A DNA stretch of 64,000 nt from an uncultured Dyadobacter sp. GTDB taxonomy: Bacteria; Bacteroidota; Bacteroidia; Cytophagales; Spirosomataceae. The position numbers were made by a program, and so were the translations under genes. Location: positions 372,001-436,000 of the forward strand of contig NZ_CAMLSE010000001.1 in the NCBI RefSeq assembly GCF_946482605.1. Reading direction: 5' to 3'. The first letter of the stretch is position 1; each line of letters begins with the position of its first letter. Below the pieces are notes generated by a model. The model was not told where the DNA came from, did no database searches, and saw nothing but the letters and a program-made list of their open reading frames with translations. Below are positions 61,756 to 64,000 of the stretch, piece by piece.

Positions 61756-64000
61756 TTACAATGAAAAATTGACACCCAGCAGGAAGGTCCTGGCGGAAGG
61801 GTATGGGATGTACTCGATCCCGAGGGAGGGAATTCCGCCGCTGGATCCATCGGTATTTACTTCCGGATCGAAACCTTTGTAGCCTGTCAGAACAAACAGA
61901 TTCTGCCCGGTAAGGGAGATGCTCATGTTTTTGAATGCCTTGCCGACATTTCCAACCCGGTAATTGAGCGTGATATTTGACATTTTCATGTAATCGCCTT
62001 TTTCCAGGTACCTCGTCGACGGTGCGGCAGAATTGGATGTTGCTTCCTTGATACCCCGGTTGAAAAACTCCCTGGCAATGTTCTTGTTGGACAAGTTGTT
62101 GATTCCTAGTACGGTAGCGAAGGTGTTGTTGAATAAATAATGTCCGAATGCACCGTTCATATTAACCACCGCTGAGAACTTTTTGTAAGTGACATCCGTA
62201 GAAACGCCTATCAGATATTTCGGGTTGGGGCTTTTAGTATAGAACTTGTTTTGAGCGGGGTCTACTGAAGTACTCGTGATGCCATCCGAACCTTCATACA
62301 TGCTCGTTCCCGTAGCAGGATCGAGCCCTGCGTATCTTGCAAGGTACCAGGCATTGAGCGGCTGGCCGCTGACCATTCGCTGCCCCAGAACACCGGAGAA
62401 ACCCTGTCCGCGGAGTGATGCCGTTTCGTAAAAGCCTGGCAGGCCCGATACGCTGTTTTGTAAATAGGTTGCATTGGCCGACAGGTTCCATGTCCAGTCT
62501 TTGCTTTCTAGGATGGTTCCGGTTAATGCCAGCTCTACTCCTTTATTGATGACCGCACCATCGAGGTTAACCCAGATTTTTCCGTTCGGAGCGGGGTGGG
62601 CAAGCGTTCTTTCAAACAGGCCTCCTGTCGTTTTTTTGTGAAATAGGTCCAATGAACCGATGATCCTTGATTGGAACAGGCCGAAATCGATTCCCCCGTT
62701 AAAGGTTTCTGAGCTTTCCCATTTCAGGTCCGGGTTTCCGAAGTTAGCCTGGCTGATGCTTTGAACGTCAAAAGTATACCGGTCTCGGGATGCGCCGGAA
62801 TCGAATTCCCGGTTTCCCGTTTTACCCCATCCGAGGCGGAGTTTCAAACTGTTAACGACCTTGTTGTCTTTCAGGAAAGATTCATTGGATACATTCCACG
62901 CAAATGCCAGTGCCGGGAAGTTCGCATACTTGTTATTCTCACCAAACTTGGTGGAACCATCTCTGCGGACCGTCCCGGTAAACAGATATTTGTCCAGATA
63001 ATTCAGTCCGACCCGAAGGAAAACGGATTGCAGCTCATTGGTAGGAGATTTGAACGAAGTCATTCCGCGCGTTCTGGCGACCGAATAGTTCAGATAATCG
63101 TAGAAGTCCAGGTCCACATCCGTAAAGCCGCGTCCATTCAGGGAGCTGCGTGAATTTGCATAATTCAGGTATTCGTAGCCTGCCACCGCATTTATGTTCA
63201 GTGCTGGGCTGATATCTTTATTAAAGTTAAGGGTATGGGTCAACTGCTGGTTTGTTTCTGAATTGTTACCCACAAAGGCAAAGCCGTTTTTGATCTGGGC
63301 CGGATCAATCATGCCCGCAATGTACCTACCCTTTCTGTTTCCAGTCTGGCGTGTTATGGCGTAAACCATCTTGTATTCCAGATCCCTGGTTAGCTTGTAG
63401 GATGGCGCTATGCTAGCCACCATTGTATTCACAACCGCCACATCCTTGTATGCTTTCAGTGATGCAAGTGGATTGATGATGGAGGGACTCACGTAGGTCA
63501 GGGAATCGCTGTTTACGGTCAGAGGACGAGTAGGGTTCCATGTTAATGCCTGCGAAATCACATTCCCGGTAAAACCTACACCGGCATCTATCGGCGCAAG
63601 ATTTTCATCTGTCTGGGTGAAGAGTAGATTAAAATCGACACCGAGTTTTTTGCTGTCCAGAAATTTAAAACTACTGTTCAGACTAGCCGTGTACTTTTTT
63701 AGTCTCGACGTTTCAATAATCCCTTTCTGGTCCATGTAACCCGCTGAAATCCGGTACTTCCCATTGTCATTGCCGCCTGTGATTGCCAGGGAGTAATTTT
63801 GAACGGGAGCCACCCTGGTTATGGCATCGAAGGCATTGACGTTTCCACCAAAATCAGCTCCTGCAAGATCGTTCGGCGCGTAGAAGTTAACCGCCTGCCT
63901 GAATTCGTCGGCATTTAAAACTTCCGGTTTTCTGAGCAAACTGGAAAAACCCGTCGAGGCATTAAAACTAACCGTTGGCGCCCCGGAAGTGCCTCTTTTG
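61756..64000 (-). CDS. SusC/RagA-family TonB-linked outer-membrane protein (N terminus outside window)
   Basis: At least 747 residues are present, open to the right edge. The first visible residues, KRGTSGAPTVSFNASTGFSSLLRKPEVLNADEF, belong to the start of the barrel, directly after the LITTKRG-type motif that marks SusC proteins. The plug, carboxypeptidase-like domain and signal peptide must therefore lie beyond 64000. Aromatic strands and loop motifs (GKTGNREFDSG, TGQNLFVLTGYKGFDPEVN) and the terminal strand TFLLGVNFSL are intact. It forms a pair with the SusD gene 19 nt downstream and imports the ligand that SusD delivers. The TTG at 63939 is not the real start. Confidence 0.95.
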   Translation of the reverse strand, partial: KRGTSGAPTVSFNASTGFSSLLRKPEVLNADEFRQAVNFYAPNDLAGADFGGNVNAFDAITRVAPVQNYSLAITGGNDNGKYRISAGYMDQKGIIETSRLKKYTASLNSSFKFLDSKKLGVDFNLLFTQTDENLAPIDAGVGFTGNVISQALTWNPTRPLTVNSDSLTYVSPSIINPLASLKAYKDVAVVNTMVASIAPSYKLTRDLEYKMVYAITRQTGNRKGRYIAGMIDPAQIKNGFAFVGNNSETNQQLTHTLNFNKDISPALNINAVAGYEYLNYANSRSSLNGRGFTDVDLDFYDYLNYSVARTRGMTSFKSPTNELQSVFLRVGLNYLDKYLFTGTVRRDGSTKFGENNKYANFPALAFAWNVSNESFLKDNKVVNSLKLRLGWGKTGNREFDSGASRDRYTFDVQSISQANFGNPDLKWESSETFNGGIDFGLFQSRIIGSLDLFHKKTTGGLFERTLAHPAPNGKIWVNLDGAVINKGVELALTGTILESKDWTWNLSANATYLQNSVSGLPGFYETASLRGQGFSGVLGQRMVSGQPLNAWYLARYAGLDPATGTSMYEGSDGITSTSVDPAQNKFYTKSPNPKYLIGVSTDVTYKKFSAVVNMNGAFGHYLFNNTFATVLGINNLSNKNIAREFFNRGIKEATSNSAAPSTRYLEKGDYMKMSNITLNYRVGNVGKAFKNMSISLTGQNLFVLTGYKGFDPEVNTDGSSGGIPSLGIEYIPYPSARTFLLGVNFSL

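Noticed and set aside
63900..63939. TTG at 63939 as start of a complete outer-membrane gene
   Set aside because: The frame stays open to the window edge and the residues before it continue the SusC barrel, so the gene is simply cut by the window.

Overview
The window looks like a chromosomal segment of a Bacteroidota bacterium of the Cytophagales type, probably Dyadobacter or a close relative. This is inferred from family content and not from a search. The markers are a SusC/SusD pair, a GLPGLI protein beside an outer-membrane beta-barrel protein, CarboxypepD_reg-type TonB receptors, type IX secretion (T9SS) C-terminal sorting domains, 7TMR-DISM kinases, a tmRNA whose tag reads GESTYAMAA, and several -7 boxes of the form TAnnTTTG with no Shine-Dalgarno sequences.

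Layout. 1-5.6 kb: a tight minus-strand operon of an E1-like/nitroreductase fusion (Rv1355c type), a GNAT-like protein, a 7TMR-DISM histidine kinase and a receiver-kinase hybrid that runs off the left edge. 6-12.3 kb: a stand-alone receiver, small envelope proteins, a lipoprotein esterase, an acyltransferase-3 protein, an SRPBCC protein, a MerR regulator, an M28-PDZ peptidase and a phosphoesterase. 12.5-19 kb: the beta-barrel/GLPGLI pair, an OmpA-like lipoprotein, a serine racemase/threonine dehydratase-type enzyme and a lipoprotein. 19-25.8 kb: a minus-strand operon lpxK - porin - miaE - AddB-like nuclease - small membrane protein. 25.9-32.8 kb: menC, hemF, a PepSY-like lipoprotein, a BlaI/M56 sensor pair and a TonB receptor. 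32.8-34.3 kb: a repeat patch, the tmRNA gene ssrA and, just behind it, a truncated tyrosine recombinase flanked by short repeats. This is the scar of an element that integrated at ssrA.

34.3-60.2 kb is an accessory region, AT-richer in its regulatory parts. It holds three paralogous TPR-containing NarX-type sensor kinases, a canonical LuxR/NarL-type response regulator, two related pseudo-receiver proteins (one without its DNA-binding domain), an AraC regulator, a PepSY lipoprotein, and secreted proteins: two paralogous beta-propeller-like proteins, three T9SS cargo proteins, a C1q-like protein, an M43 and an M16 protease, and a family 2 glycosyltransferase. 60.2-64 kb holds SusD and most of SusC.

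The strongest new signal is a recurring 16-bp dyad, TACC-N8-GGTA with preferred form TACCTTT-NN-nRRGGTA. I found it in eight intergenic positions between 34.2 and 60.1 kb, plus one relaxed copy (GACC/GGTC). They lie upstream of two of the kinases, between and before the regulator genes, and upstream of the PepSY lipoprotein, a propeller protein and the M43 protease. The 7-2-7 geometry is that of NarL-family operators. The region therefore looks like one self-regulating surface-protein regulon: TPR kinases signal to a NarL-type regulator, which acts on the dyads and so on secreted proteases and T9SS cargo. Pseudo-receivers may modulate it.
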